Origin: Achromobacter mucicolens
Lineage (GTDB): Bacteria > Pseudomonadota > Gammaproteobacteria > Burkholderiales > Burkholderiaceae_B
Reading direction: 5' to 3'
DNA length: 64,000 bases
Assembly (NCBI RefSeq): GCF_902859725.1
Contig: NZ_CADIJP010000005.1
Location: 1-64,000, forward strand
Both the position numbers and the translations under genes were made by a program. Shown here piece by piece: positions 55,904 to 64,000 of this stretch. The notes under the pieces are model-generated. The model saw nothing but the letters and a program-made list of their open reading frames with translations. It had not been told where the DNA came from and made no database searches. Every line of letters begins with the position of its first letter. Position 1 is the first letter of the stretch.

Positions 55904-57964
55904 ATGTGCAAGCAACAGCAATTTCTACGCATGACCTGCCTGGCCGCCGCCGTGGCCGCCACGTTCTCCGCCGCGGCGCAATCCGCTCCCGACGGCGTGA
56001 CCACGCTTGATCCCGTCGTCATCACGGGCGTTGCGCCCAGCGCGCCCCTGACATTCACGACCGATCCCAAGCTGCCGCGCCAGCCGCTACCGGCCAGCGA
56101 CGGCACCGACTATCTCAAGACCATTCCGGGGTTTTCGGCCATCCGCAATGGCGGCACCAACGGCGATCCGGTGCTGCGCGGCATGTTCGGTTCGCGCCTG
56201 AACATCCTGACCAACGGCACCGCCATGCCAGGCGCCTGCCCCTCGCGCATGGACGCGCCCAGTTCCTACATTTCCCCCGAGAACTTCGACCAGCTCACCG
56301 TCATCAAGGGACCGCAGACCGTGCTGTGGGGGCCGGGCGCGTCGGCCGGCACCGTCCGCTTCGACCGCGACACGCCCCCGTTCACCGAGCCGGGCGTGCG
56401 CTTTGACGGCAGCCTGACGGGCGGCTCGTTCGGACGCAACGACCAGACGGCGGACCTGACCGCCGGCAACGAGAAGGTCTACACCCGGTTTACCGCCAAC
56501 CACTCGCATTCGCAGGATTACAAGGACGGCGATGGCAACACCGTGCCGTCGCGCTGGGACAAATGGAACGCGGATGTCGCGCTGGGCTTCACGCCGGACG
56601 CGGACACCTTCTATGAATTGACCGCCGGTACGGGCGATGGCGAGGCCCGTTATGCCGGCCGCGGTATGGACGGTTCGCAGTTCAAGCGGGAAAGCTTTGG
56701 ACTGCGGTTTGAAAAACGTAACCTCGGCGAGGTGCTGAACCAGGTACAGGCGCAGCTCTATTACAACTACGCCGACCACGTCATGGACAACTACACCCTG
56801 CGCGCGCCCGACCCCTCAAGTTCCATGGCGATGCCCATGGCTTCGGACGTGGACCGGGCCACCTGGGGCGGGCGCGTCGCCAGCACCTGGACCCTGTCGC
56901 CGGACGTGAACCTGGAGGCAGGGGTGGACTTCCAGCAGAGCCGCCACCGCGCCCGCAGCGGCACGGATACGGTGTCGTACCGCAGCCAACCGTGGGTCAA
57001 GGATGCAGATTTTTCCAACACGGGTGTTTTTGGCGAATTGACCTGGCGCGCCGCGCCGGACAGCCGCGTGATTGGCGGGGCCCGCGTGGATTGGGCGTCG
57101 GCCAAGGATTTCCGCCAGTCCACGGGCGGCCAAATGATGCCCATGCCCAATCCGACGGCGGGCGAGCGCCGCGACGACACGCTGCCCAGCGGCTTTCTGC
57201 GCTACGAAAGGGATCTGGCGTCGCTGCCCGCCACGGTGTACATCGGCCTGGGCCACGTCGAACGGTTTCCCGACTACTGGGAATTATTCTCGCCCAAGCG
57301 AGGGCCGGCCGGTTCGGTCAACGCCTTCCAGGGCGTCAAGCCGGAAAAGACCACCCAGCTGGACTTCGGCGCGCAGTACAAGACCGAAACGCTCGATGCC
57401 TGGTTCTCCGGGTACGCGGGTTACGTGGACGACTTCATTCTTTTCAGCTACACGTCCGGCGGGATGATGGGCGCCACCTCGCAGGCGACCAACGTGGATG
57501 CCCGCATCTTCGGCGGGGAGTTCGGCGCCACGTACGCCATGTCGCCGCGCTGGAAACTGGGTGCGACGCTTGCCTACGCCTGGGGCCAGAACCGCAGCGA
57601 CGGCCGGCCGCTGCCGCAGATCCCCCCGCTGGAAGCCAAGCTCAGCGCTGCCTATGACGACGGCATCTGGTCGGCCGGCGCCTTGTGGCGCATCGTCGCG
57701 CCGCAAAAGCGCTACGCGCTCAACGAGGGCAATGTCGTCGGCAAGGATTTCGGCCCCAGCGCCGGTTTTGGCGTCTTCTCCGTCAATGCGGGGTACGTGG
57801 TGAACCGGCAGGTCCGGCTGTCCATGGGCGTGGACAACCTGTTCGACAAGACCTACAGCGAACACCTGAACCTGGCTGGAAACGCGGGTTTTGGGTATCC
57901 AGCGGGGACGGCTGTGAACGAACCCGGACGCAGCGTCTGGGCGCGGGTCAGTATCCGTTACTGA
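55904..57964 (+). CDS. oprC: TonB-dependent copper receptor, OprC-like
   Basis: 686 residues: signal peptide to about residue 26, plug domain (PGFSAIRNGGTNGDPVLRGMFGSRLNI) and a 22-strand barrel ending in an aromatic residue (VSIRY). The motif GACPSRM gives C112 and M116 in the CxxxM spacing that forms the copper site of Pseudomonas OprC. A methionine-rich stretch (SSMAMPMASD) lies in the barrel loops. It should take up copper across the outer membrane with TonB energy. No TonB box or upstream regulator is obvious, and the 200 bases before it hold a GC-rich dyad near 55795-55820 only. Confidence 0.9.
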   Translation: MCKQQQFLRMTCLAAAVAATFSAAAQSAPDGVTTLDPVVITGVAPSAPLTFTTDPKLPRQPLPASDGTDYLKTIPGFSAIRNGGTNGDPVLRGMFGSRLNILTNGTAMPGACPSRMDAPSSYISPENFDQLTVIKGPQTVLWGPGASAGTVRFDRDTPPFTEPGVRFDGSLTGGSFGRNDQTADLTAGNEKVYTRFTANHSHSQDYKDGDGNTVPSRWDKWNADVALGFTPDADTFYELTAGTGDGEARYAGRGMDGSQFKRESFGLRFEKRNLGEVLNQVQAQLYYNYADHVMDNYTLRAPDPSSSMAMPMASDVDRATWGGRVASTWTLSPDVNLEAGVDFQQSRHRARSGTDTVSYRSQPWVKDADFSNTGVFGELTWRAAPDSRVIGGARVDWASAKDFRQSTGGQMMPMPNPTAGERRDDTLPSGFLRYERDLASLPATVYIGLGHVERFPDYWELFSPKRGPAGSVNAFQGVKPEKTTQLDFGAQYKTETLDAWFSGYAGYVDDFILFSYTSGGMMGATSQATNVDARIFGGEFGATYAMSPRWKLGATLAYAWGQNRSDGRPLPQIPPLEAKLSAAYDDGIWSAGALWRIVAPQKRYALNEGNVVGKDFGPSAGFGVFSVNAGYVVNRQVRLSMGVDNLFDKTYSEHLNLAGNAGFGYPAGTAVNEPGRSVWARVSIRY

Positions 57965-58038
57965 CAACGGAAATGGGTTGGGCACGCTACTTGCTGAAAG
58001 GGTGCTGAGGGTCATTCCTTGTCTTATGGAGAAGCATC

Positions 58039-58236
58039 ATGGAAGCTTTCAAGTACACGCCCACCCTGACCACCCCCCAGCCGATGACCAACGGCGAACG
58101 CTGCGCGTTGCGCACCTTGGCTGCCGCGCAGCAACTTTTGCACCCGGAACGTCCGCCTGCCGTCATGATGTCGACAGTCGAGGCCGAATTGGCGAAATAT
58201 GTAAAAGAGACTTACCGTCCGCGCACGGTGTGGTGA
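58039..58236 (+). CDS. Small protein of unknown function
   Basis: 65 residues, MEAFKYTPTLTTPQPMTNGERCALRTL at the start, with AGCATC and GGAGAAG upstream of the ATG. The composition is helical and soluble. No family is recognised; the coding potential is supported by the ribosome site and its position alone. Confidence 0.5.
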   Translation: MEAFKYTPTLTTPQPMTNGERCALRTLAAAQQLLHPERPPAVMMSTVEAELAKYVKETYRPRTVW

Positions 58237-58273
58237 GCCGCGGGGGCAGGGCGCCGCTGCCCTCGGGCGCCCG

Positions 58274-58528
58274 TCACTCGATCGGCGCGCGCATGACCAG
58301 CGCCGAAACGGTATGGTTTTTCCAAAATACCTGATGGATTCGGGGCAGCAACGCTTGCAGCTCCGGTTCCGTCGCGCTCGTAAAGGTCACCAGCACTGCG
58401 GGCCGGTCGCCTTCGCTGACGATGCGTTTGACGTGATCCGGCGATGGAAACCCGTACTTCGTCAGGAAGTTGCGAATCTCGTCGTCGGTGGTGGTTTCCT
58501 CAACCTGATTGATGAGCAGCGCTGCCAT
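58274..58528 (-). CDS. Small RRM-like protein
   Basis: 84 residues. The alternation of beta strands and helices (ALLINQVEETTTDDEIRNFLTKYG, AVLVTFTSATEPELQAL, TVSALVMR) looks like a single RNA-recognition-motif fold, a type seen in some proteobacterial small proteins. RNA binding is inference. It lies downstream of the polyphosphate kinase gene on the same strand. Confidence 0.6.
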   Translation of the reverse strand: MAALLINQVEETTTDDEIRNFLTKYGFPSPDHVKRIVSEGDRPAVLVTFTSATEPELQALLPRIHQVFWKNHTVSALVMRAPIE

Positions 58529-58565
58529 GGCTGAACCTCCGGGGAAGGGGCGCTTCGCGCGTCAG

Positions 58566-58595
58566 GACGTTTCGCGTCACGACGTTTCGCGTCAG
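58566..58595. repeat. Two tandem 15-bp repeats at the end of the polyphosphate kinase gene
   Basis: GACGTTTCGCGTCAC is followed directly by GACGTTTCGCGTCAG; a partial third copy lies to the left. The second unit includes the stop codon of the kinase gene. Confidence 0.7.
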
Positions 58596-59413
58596 AACTT
58601 TTCGGGCACGAACCGGAACGGATGCTCCGGCTGCTCGTATCCCTTGGCCTTTTGCCGCTTGGGTAGCGCAATCTTTTCCCTCGGGCCGACCTTGTAGGGA
58701 ATGTGTTCCAGCAGATGGCTGATGATATTGAGCCGCGCCCGCTTTTTGTCATCGGATCCGCACACATACCAAGGCGAGATGGCCGTATCCGAGGCCTTGA
58801 ACATGTCATCCCGCGCCCGTGAATAGTCGTACCAGCGGCTGTACGAATCCAGATCCATCTTGGTCAGCTTCCAGGTCTTGCGCGGGTCATTGATGCGCGA
58901 TTGCAGCCGGCGCGTCTGCTCCGCCTCGCTCACTTCCAGCCAATACTTGAAGAGCAGGATGCCGGAGTCGATCATCACGCGCTCCACCAGCGGCACGGCC
59001 TTCAGGAAAGTGTCGACCTGCGCCTGGGAGCAGAATCCCATGACACGTTCCACGCCCGCCCGGTTGTACCAACTGCGGTCGAAGATCACGACTTCGCCGG
59101 CGGCGGGCAGATGGGGAAGATAACGCTGCATGTACATCTGCGACTTCTCGCGCTCGGTGGGCGCGGGCAAGGCCACGATGCGAAAAACGCGGGGGCTGAC
59201 GCGCTCGGTCAGGGCCTTGATCGTGCCGCCTTTGCCTGCGCCGTCACGGCCTTCGAACACGATGCACACCTTCGCGCCGGTCTCCTGCACCCATTGCTGC
59301 AGTTTGACCAGTTCGGCGTGCAACTGCGCCAGTTCCTTTTCGTACTGCTTCTTGGACAATCCGGCCTCTTCGGCCGCCTCGGGGATGTCCTTCTGCTTTT
59401 TTTTGCCGGCCAT
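58592..59413 (-). CDS. ppk2: Polyphosphate kinase 2
   Basis: 273 residues, single PPK2 domain. Walker A EGRDGAGKGGT (54-64), Walker B DRSWYNRAGVE (112-122), lid region with ARDDMFKASDTAISPWYV near residue 215. PPK2 enzymes use polyphosphate to phosphorylate nucleotides (NDP or NMP). A charged coiled N-terminus precedes the domain. Divergent from the PRC-barrel/Ku/LigD genes, so it may belong to the same stress response. Confidence 0.92.
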   Translation of the reverse strand: MAGKKKQKDIPEAAEEAGLSKKQYEKELAQLHAELVKLQQWVQETGAKVCIVFEGRDGAGKGGTIKALTERVSPRVFRIVALPAPTEREKSQMYMQRYLPHLPAAGEVVIFDRSWYNRAGVERVMGFCSQAQVDTFLKAVPLVERVMIDSGILLFKYWLEVSEAEQTRRLQSRINDPRKTWKLTKMDLDSYSRWYDYSRARDDMFKASDTAISPWYVCGSDDKKRARLNIISHLLEHIPYKVGPREKIALPKRQKAKGYEQPEHPFRFVPEKF

Positions 59414-59646
59414 CGTCGCACTCCGAAAAGTTCAGCCACGAATCAAGGCGCATCCGGGCGCCGCCCGTGAAGTGAATATATTGCCGATTCGATGCCATTT
59501 GGGCACGCGTTACCAATGGTTTTATGGTGCCGCAACGCAACCCGTCATGGGAGGCATGCGAAATCAGGCACAGCTCGGGCACGGCATTTGCTGTCTGCGT
59601 CCTTGGCCACATATCGCTGGCCGCAGCACATCCCAAGGTGACGAAA

Positions 59647-59883
59647 ATGGAACCAAGACATTCCGTTGGACAGGCATCTTCCCAGGACAACGCCGTGGAA
59701 GCCACATCAACGCCGGACGATCTTCCGGTCAAGCCTTCTGACGGCAAGCCCGGCGCCCAGCCGGTCAAGCCTTCCGACGCTAGCGAGAACGCGCAGGGCA
59801 ATGAAGTCCGCAACGAGGACATGGAGCCTTCGGATGCGTCCGAATCCACTCCCGACCCCGCCGGCTCGCAGCGCTCATCCTGA
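59647..59883 (+). CDS. Small acidic low-complexity protein
   Basis: 78 residues from the ATG at 59647 (AAGGTGA upstream). Composition is Ser/Asp/Pro/Glu-rich with two VKPSD units, disordered. The open frame to 59524 is less likely to be used. First in a run of small genes leading to ku. Confidence 0.5.
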   Translation: MEPRHSVGQASSQDNAVEATSTPDDLPVKPSDGKPGAQPVKPSDASENAQGNEVRNEDMEPSDASESTPDPAGSQRSS

Positions 59884-59901
59884 CCCCGAGGAGAACCGAT
59901 C

Positions 59902-60294
59902 ATGACCATAAAGACCAGTGTGTTGGGTTTGGCCGTCCTCCTGGGCGCCGCGGGCGGCGCTTGCGTAGCGCACGCGCAGGGCGCGCCGCAGTCCGTGACC
60001 GAAGTCCGGGTCGATGTCGCCAAGGTTGACGCCGGCTACCGCGCCTCGAAGATGATCGGGGCGACGGTCTACAACGGCAAGAAGGAAAAGCTCGGCACCG
60101 TGGATGATCTGATCCTCGGACCACCCGACTGGGCGCCTTATGCGGTGTTGTCAGTGGGTGGCCTGCTGGGCGTGGGCAACCACCTGGTGACGGTTCCGCT
60201 GTCGCAGATGCAGGTCGCGGGCGATCAGTTCCAGTTGCCGGCGGCCACCAAAGACACGCTCAAGGCGCTGCCCGAATTCAAGTACGCGAAGTAG
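59902..60294 (+). CDS. PRC-barrel domain protein, exported
   Basis: 130 residues, signal peptide ending AHA at about residue 25; GAGGAGA upstream of the ATG. The PRC-barrel core spans about 45-125 (ASKMIGATVYNGKKEKLGTVDDLILG, YAVLSVGGLLGVGNHLVTVPLSQM). Such proteins are common stress-induced envelope proteins in soil Proteobacteria. Eighteen bases after the previous gene. Confidence 0.82.
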   Translation: MTIKTSVLGLAVLLGAAGGACVAHAQGAPQSVTEVRVDVAKVDAGYRASKMIGATVYNGKKEKLGTVDDLILGPPDWAPYAVLSVGGLLGVGNHLVTVPLSQMQVAGDQFQLPAATKDTLKALPEFKYAK

Positions 60295-60351
60295 TCGGCG
60301 CGGGGCTTGCCGCCCCGCACCGCATGACCATCCATGCCACGAGGAGGCTCC

Positions 60352-60630
60352 ATGCAGATTGAACCCGTCCCCGACACCCGCCGCCCCGCGTCGCGCTCGC
60401 GGTCACTGGTCGCGCAGCTCACGGATATCGATGCCCGCCGGCCGGATTTTCCGGGCGAGCATCTGATCGTGCTGGGCGTGGGCGTTCTGCTCATGCTGTC
60501 GGGCATGCGCAGCCGAACGATCCTGCGGCGCACGCTGATCACGGCAGCCGGCACCGCCTTGATCGGTCGCGCGGCAAGCGGAACCGGGGGCGTTGCCCGC
60601 GTCGCCCGGATCGTCAAGCGCTTGGGCTGA
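60352..60630 (+). CDS. Small membrane protein
   Basis: 92 residues from the ATG at 60352, preceded by GAGGAGG. One or two weakly hydrophobic segments (about 40-56 HLIVLGVGVLLMLSG and a following Gly/Ala-rich part). Unknown function; it lies 21 bases before ku. Confidence 0.6.
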   Translation: MQIEPVPDTRRPASRSRSLVAQLTDIDARRPDFPGEHLIVLGVGVLLMLSGMRSRTILRRTLITAAGTALIGRAASGTGGVARVARIVKRLG

Positions 60631-60651
60631 TCGCGGCGCAGGAGAACTGTC

Positions 60652-61626
60652 ATGGCAGCAAGAACCATATGGAAAGGGGCCATTTCCTTCGGTCTGGTTC
60701 ACATCCCCGTGGGCCTGCACACGGCCACCACCGAGTCGGGCGTGGATTTCGACTGGCTGGACAAGCGCTCGATGGACCCGGTGGGCTACAAGCGCATCAA
60801 CAAGCGGACCGGCAAGGAAATCGACAAGGACAACATCGTGAAGGGCGTCGAGTACGAGGACGGCAAGTACGTCATCGTGTCGCCCGACGAAATCGCCGAT
60901 GCGTATCCCCGGACCACGCAGACCATCGAGATCCAGCAGTTCGTGGACGCCACGGACGTGTCCTTCGTCTATCTGGAGCGGCCGTATTACGTTGCGCCCA
61001 TCAACAAGGGGCACAAGGTGTATGCCTTGCTGCGGGACACCCTGGCCAAGACCGGCAAGATCGGTATCGCCAAGGTCGTGATCCAGACCAAGCAGCACCT
61101 GGCCGCGCTGATCCCGTCGGGTGACGCGCTGGTGCTGAACCTGATGCGTTGGGGCGACGAGGTCAAGTCGTTCGAAGGGCTGGATCTTCCCAAGGCTGGC
61201 GCCAAGAACATGACGCCCAGCGCCAGCGAGTTGAAGATGGCCAAGATGCTGGTCCAGGACATGTCCGGCGAATGGGATCCCGAACAGTACCAGGACGAAT
61301 TCAAGGCCGCGGTGATGGAGCTGGTGGAGAAGAAGGCGCGCGCCGGCAAGACGGAGACGGTCATCGAGCCGCAGGAAGAGTCGCCCACTTACGCCGACAA
61401 CGTCATCGACCTGACGGAGCTGCTGCAACGCAGCCTGAAGGGCGGCAAGGGCGCGTCCAGGGCCGCGTCGTCGGCGGGCAAGGCCGGCAATGGCGCCGCA
61501 AAAAAGGCGGCCAAATCTGCGGCCAAAAAGACGGCGGCAAAGAAGACAAAATCCACGGGCAGCGCCAGCAAGGCGTCCGGTAAGACAGCCGCCAAGACGG
61601 CGAGCAAAGCGCGCAAGGCGGCTTGA
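60652..61626 (+). CDS. ku: Ku protein, bacterial non-homologous end joining
   Basis: 324 residues. Ku core begins MAARTIWKGAISFGLVHIPVGLH and includes GYKRINKRTGKEIDKDNIVKG and YVAPINKGHKVYALLRDTL. The C-terminal 60 residues are a Lys/Ala/Ser tail (AAKKAAKSAAKKTAAKK), as in Ku proteins with DNA-binding extensions. It binds double-strand breaks and recruits LigD, whose gene starts two bases after the ku stop. AGGAGA upstream. Confidence 0.95.
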   Translation: MAARTIWKGAISFGLVHIPVGLHTATTESGVDFDWLDKRSMDPVGYKRINKRTGKEIDKDNIVKGVEYEDGKYVIVSPDEIADAYPRTTQTIEIQQFVDATDVSFVYLERPYYVAPINKGHKVYALLRDTLAKTGKIGIAKVVIQTKQHLAALIPSGDALVLNLMRWGDEVKSFEGLDLPKAGAKNMTPSASELKMAKMLVQDMSGEWDPEQYQDEFKAAVMELVEKKARAGKTETVIEPQEESPTYADNVIDLTELLQRSLKGGKGASRAASSAGKAGNGAAKKAAKSAAKKTAAKKTKSTGSASKASGKTAAKTASKARKAA

Positions 61627-61628
61627 TC

Positions 61629-64000
61629 ATGGCCGATTCGCTCAAGAAGTACCGCGAAAAGCGCAACTTTCAAGTTACCTCGGAACCGGCAGGCGGCGGC
61701 GAGGCGAACGAGGACGCGCGCGCTTTCGTGATCCAGAAGCACTGGGCGAGCCGGCTGCACTACGACTTCCGTCTGGAACTGGACGGCGCCATGAAGAGCT
61801 GGGCGGTGCCCAAGGGTCCTTGCTACGACCCGGCCGTCAAGCGCATGGCCGTCCAGGTCGAGGACCATCCCATTGCCTACAACCAGTTTGAGGGGCAGAT
61901 TCCCGAAGGCCAGTACGGCGCGGGCAAGGTCATCATCTGGGACGAAGGCAAGTGGATGCCCGTGGGCGACCCGCGCAAGGGCTATCGGGACGGTCATCTG
62001 AAATTCGACCTGCAGGGCGTCAAGATGCAGGGCAGGTGGGCGCTGATCCGCTTAAAGGGCAAGGAAAGCGACAAGCAGCCGCCCTGGTTGCTCATCAAGG
62101 ATCGTGATGCGTTCGCTCGGCCGGAGCGGGAGTTCAGCGTGGTGGACGAAATGCCCGACAGCGTGGTCCCGCTGCGCGCGGCCAAAGCGCCATCCCCAGA
62201 TCGGTCCGAAGACCAACCTGAATCTTCGGCCGCCGGCCAACGCGCCTTGCCCGGCGTGGCTGCAGATTTGCCGGCGCATCTGAAACCACAGCTCGCCACG
62301 CTGGTGGACGGCGTGCCGCACCACGCCCCGGACTGGCTGTACGAAATGAAATTCGACGGCTACCGGATGGTGGTGCGGATTGAAGGCGACGACGTGCGCC
62401 TTTTTACCCGCAACGGCCACGACTGGAGCGCCAAGCTGCCTCATCTAGTCGAAGCGTTTCGCGCGTTGCCTGCCAAATGGGCCTGGGTGGATGGCGAAAT
62501 CGTGATGCTCGACCGCGAGGGCATTCCGAACTTCCAGGCGCTGCAGAACGCCTTCGACGGCGAGCGCACGCAAGATATCGTCTTCTACGCCTTTGATCTG
62601 CCTTTCATCGGGCAGCGGGATCTGCGCCAGGAACCCCTGACGGTGCGCAGGGCGCTGCTGCAGCAACTGATGGACACCACTGAAGACGATCATCTGCGAT
62701 TCAGCGAGGCCCTGGAGGCCGCGCCGTCGGATCTGGTGGCGACAGCCTGCAAGATGGGGCTGGAAGGCATCATGGCCAAGCGCCTGTCCTCGCCCTATGT
62801 GTCGCGCCGCACAAATACCTGGGTGAAGGTCAAATGCGCCCGGCGCCAGGAATTTGCCATCGTCGGCTACACGGCGCCGAAGGGCAGCCGCGCGGGGCTG
62901 GGGGCGCTGCTGCTTGCCGTGACCGAGCAGGATGGCAGCCTGCGTTATGCCGGCAAGGTCGGCACAGGTTTCGATGACGCCAGCCTGGTGTCGCTGCAAA
63001 AGCGCCTGGCGTCCATCGAGACCGACAAGAAGCCTGTCGCGAACGCGCCCGCCGCAGGTGGCGTACGCTGGGTCAAGCCCGAACTGATCGCAGAGGTGTC
63101 GTTTGGCGAGTGGACGGGGGGCGGACACATCCGTCATTCTGTCTTTCGAGGACTGCGGCAGGACAAGCCGGTGCGGGCCATTTCCAGGGAGAAGGCGGTG
63201 CCAGTCAAAGACATCGAGGGCGATGCGGGCGCGACCAAACCGGCCAGCAAAGCGGCACCCGCCTCAAGGGCCAGCCGCGCCAAGGGCGGCAAGCTCACCA
63301 ATCCGGATCGCGTCATCGATCCGTCCACCAAGCTCACGAAGCTGGATCTGGCGCGCTATTACGCGCTGGTGGCGCCGCTGATGCTGGAACACCTGAAGGG
63401 ACGCCCGGTGTCGTTTCTGCGCGCGCCGGCCGGCATCCAGGGCGAATTCTTCTTCCAAAAGCACCTTGAAGCCGCCATGCCGGGCGTCAAATCCTTGCCG
63501 GCCAAGCTCGACCCGGACCATCCACCGCTGCTCGAAGTGCCCACGGCCGAGGCCATCATGTCCGCGGTGCAGATGAATGTGGTCGAATTTCACACCTGGA
63601 ACGCGGTCAAGACGTCCATCGGCAAGCCGGATCGGATGCTGTTCGACCTGGACCCGGGCGAGGGCGTGCAGTGGCCCGCGATGCAACAGGCCGCGAACCT
63701 CGTGCGCGTGCTGCTGGAAGAAATCGGGCTGAAAGCGTGGCTGAAGACCAGCGGCGGCAAGGGCCTGCACGTGGTCGTGCCGCTGCGCAAACAGTACGAC
63801 TGGGACACGGTGAAGCGCTTTTCCCAGGTGATCGTGCAGCATCTGGCACGGACACTACCGCAACTGTTTGTGGCCAAGAGCGGGCCAAAGAACCGGGTCG
63901 GCAAGATCTTTGCGGACTACCTGCGCAATGGATTTGGCGCGACCACCGTTTGCGCCTGGTCGGCGCGGGCACGTCCCGGTCTGGGCGTGTCGGTGCCCGT
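61629..64000 (+). CDS. ligD: ATP-dependent DNA ligase D, NHEJ (3' truncated by window edge)
   Basis: The frame runs from the ATG at 61629 to the right edge (790 residues visible). Domain order is phosphoesterase, ligase, polymerase. Phosphoesterase: H38, H44, D46, R48 and H80, which line up with the metal site of Pseudomonas LigD. Ligase: the adenylated lysine is K241 in YEMKFDGYR, followed by WVDGEIVML and GIMAKRLSS. Polymerase: D673 and D675 in LFDLDPGEG and the SGGKGLHVVVP motif. It processes, fills and seals DNA ends brought together by Ku. Confidence 0.95.
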   Translation, partial: MADSLKKYREKRNFQVTSEPAGGGEANEDARAFVIQKHWASRLHYDFRLELDGAMKSWAVPKGPCYDPAVKRMAVQVEDHPIAYNQFEGQIPEGQYGAGKVIIWDEGKWMPVGDPRKGYRDGHLKFDLQGVKMQGRWALIRLKGKESDKQPPWLLIKDRDAFARPEREFSVVDEMPDSVVPLRAAKAPSPDRSEDQPESSAAGQRALPGVAADLPAHLKPQLATLVDGVPHHAPDWLYEMKFDGYRMVVRIEGDDVRLFTRNGHDWSAKLPHLVEAFRALPAKWAWVDGEIVMLDREGIPNFQALQNAFDGERTQDIVFYAFDLPFIGQRDLRQEPLTVRRALLQQLMDTTEDDHLRFSEALEAAPSDLVATACKMGLEGIMAKRLSSPYVSRRTNTWVKVKCARRQEFAIVGYTAPKGSRAGLGALLLAVTEQDGSLRYAGKVGTGFDDASLVSLQKRLASIETDKKPVANAPAAGGVRWVKPELIAEVSFGEWTGGGHIRHSVFRGLRQDKPVRAISREKAVPVKDIEGDAGATKPASKAAPASRASRAKGGKLTNPDRVIDPSTKLTKLDLARYYALVAPLMLEHLKGRPVSFLRAPAGIQGEFFFQKHLEAAMPGVKSLPAKLDPDHPPLLEVPTAEAIMSAVQMNVVEFHTWNAVKTSIGKPDRMLFDLDPGEGVQWPAMQQAANLVRVLLEEIGLKAWLKTSGGKGLHVVVPLRKQYDWDTVKRFSQVIVQHLARTLPQLFVAKSGPKNRVGKIFADYLRNGFGATTVCAWSARARPGLGVSVP

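Overview
The window is GC-rich DNA from a Gram-negative chromosome. Tight operons with four-base stop/start overlaps, three Bug-type periplasmic receptors, several LysR/GntR regulators, a monomeric NADP isocitrate dehydrogenase and a trimeric-type porin all point to a Burkholderiales bacterium, most likely Alcaligenaceae (Achromobacter/Bordetella group). This is inference from gene content; no rRNA or tRNA gene is present to confirm it.

Layout. 1-1.7 kb: the end of a membrane protein overlapping a DUF6708 gene, possibly part of a type VI secretion effector module. 1.8-3.3 kb: a FetAB-like ABC exporter. 3.4-5.6 kb: monomeric Icd. 6.0-7.7 kb: ilvA preceded by what looks like a complete isoleucine attenuator (leader peptide, alternative hairpins, terminator). 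7.8-12.2 kb: an iron-siderophore-type ABC operon with an azurin gene inserted between permease and ATPase. 12.4-14.4 kb: a two-component system. 14.6-16.8 kb: a DUF1624 membrane acyltransferase and a porin behind a 28-bp palindrome. 16.8-20.1 kb: an SsuABC/TauABC-type importer with an AhpD-like gene. 20.2-26.7 kb: an AapJQMP-type amino acid importer that includes an aminotransferase, next to a GntR/FCD regulator.

27-37.5 kb is a sugar-diacid island. GarD (galactarate dehydratase), KdgD (5-dehydro-4-deoxyglucarate dehydratase, present twice) and an alpha-ketoglutaric semialdehyde dehydrogenase form a full route from galactarate to 2-oxoglutarate. An SMP-30 lactonase, two Bug receptors, a LysE exporter and a LysR regulator accompany them. 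The kdgD copies share a 743-bp core with no difference seen by eye, and both divergent promoter regions carry the same 10-bp operator core. 37.6-42 kb holds small exported proteins, a DUF4202 protein, a ProQ/FinO protein and a lactate-permease-like carrier. 42-46.6 kb is a second sugar-acid cluster: UxaA-type dehydratase, HpaI-type aldolase, Bug receptor and divergent LysR.

46.6-58 kb is a metal region. A minus-strand eight-gene operon matches the gene order of Pseudomonas fpvGHJKCDEF (periplasmic reduction of ferrisiderophore and Fe(II) import). It diverges, over a Fur-box-like site, from DUF2946-PepSY-DUF2946-OprC-like copper receptor genes; the second DUF2946 gene is frameshifted at a run of eight G. 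58-64 kb is a stress/repair region: polyphosphate kinase 2, small proteins, a PRC-barrel protein, Ku and the start of LigD (bacterial non-homologous end joining), which runs off the right edge.
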